Origin: Ureibacillus manganicus DSM 26584
GTDB lineage: Bacteria > Bacillota > Bacilli > Bacillales_A > Planococcaceae
Length of the DNA stretch: 64,000 nucleotides
Assembly: GCF_000772945.1 (NCBI RefSeq)
Contig: NZ_JPVN01000014.1
Coordinates: forward strand, 46,556 to 110,555
Reading direction: 5' to 3'
The position numbers and the translations under genes are program-made. A model generated the notes under the pieces. That model did not search any database and was not told the origin of the DNA. It saw only the letters and a list, made by a program, of their open reading frames with translations. Shown here piece after piece: positions 63,922 to 64,000 of this stretch. Numbering within the stretch: position 1 is the first letter of the stretch; the number at the start of each line of letters is the position of its first letter.

Positions 63922-64000
63922 GATAAATGTCGCTCAAACGACATATGTAATAATGAACCTTGAAAACTGAACAACAAAACGTTAATGAATTAAACGTTTC
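63922..64000 (+). other. Leader of ribosomal RNA operon (16S lies beyond window)
   Basis: A small hairpin ATGTCG/CGACAT is followed by ACCTTGAAAACTGAACAACAAAACG, here at about 63957-63981, the well-known string that precedes 16S rRNA in Bacillales. The 16S gene itself begins after the window end. Together with three stacked promoters this identifies an rrn operon. Confidence 0.8.

Overview
The window is chromosomal DNA from a low-GC, endospore-forming member of the Bacillales. Three things point there: strong AGGAGG-type ribosome binding sites with many TTG and GTG starts, a tricistronic GerA-type spore germinant receptor (58.5-62.1 kb), and promoters plus leader of a ribosomal RNA operon at the right edge. 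The gene families and the intergenic repeat arrays would fit Bacillaceae or Planococcaceae, but the genus is inference. No prophage, insertion sequence, tRNA or CRISPR array was recognised.

Left part (0-24 kb): mostly small housekeeping and stress genes in short units. They include a methyltransferase cut by the window edge, a DUF402 protein, a Nudix hydrolase, several tiny membrane proteins, two GNAT acetyltransferases, VanZ, heme O synthase, and an MhqR-like quinone-response locus (MFS transporter, MarR regulator with an almost canonical MhqR box, two ring-cleaving dioxygenases). An M20 amidohydrolase, a SLAP-domain protein and an amino-acid ABC transporter operon ending in luxS follow. Two genes carry single-base frameshifts (acyltransferase near 4.02 kb, erythromycin esterase near 20.55 kb). 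A DoxX gene lies just after luxS.

Middle part (25-53 kb): dominated by uptake and hydrolysis of amide- or peptide-like compounds. Cluster 1 (25.0-29.1 kb) is a regulator, an MFS transporter and an AbgB-like M20 amidohydrolase. Cluster 2 (41.9-53.2 kb) is a DHCW cupin, an N-carbamoyl-amino-acid-hydrolase-like M20 enzyme, a second AbgB-like M20 enzyme, a complete oligopeptide-type ABC importer, a CapA-like protein and a second regulator. The two regulators are collinear paralogs with an unusual layout: an N-terminal ligand-type domain, a degenerate nucleotide-cyclase-like middle domain and a C-terminal winged helix. Between the clusters lie glutaminase, an MFS transporter, an ECF sigma/anti-sigma pair, lipoate ligase, and a DUF3311/sodium symporter/AEC transporter/YtcJ-like amidohydrolase unit facing a GntR regulator.

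Right part (53-64 kb): a DUF3231 protein, a second ECF sigma/anti-sigma pair (DUF4179), a lipoprotein, a Tyr/Arg/Pro-rich small protein with a sporulation-type promoter match, a duplicated DUF1259-like protein, the gerA-type operon, a WapI-like immunity protein, a YwaF-like membrane protein, and three stacked promoters leading into an rRNA operon that starts beyond the window.

The most unusual non-coding content is a set of five intergenic tandem-repeat arrays (5.6, 5.9, 13.1, 29.2 and 41.1 kb). Three of them have unrelated or only partly related sequences but the same period of about 52 bp, with palindromic arms at each unit boundary; a fourth repeats at 103 bp. One array shows a 156-bp higher-order repeat. 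These arrays, and the paired regulator/M20 modules, are the best candidates for something not yet described.
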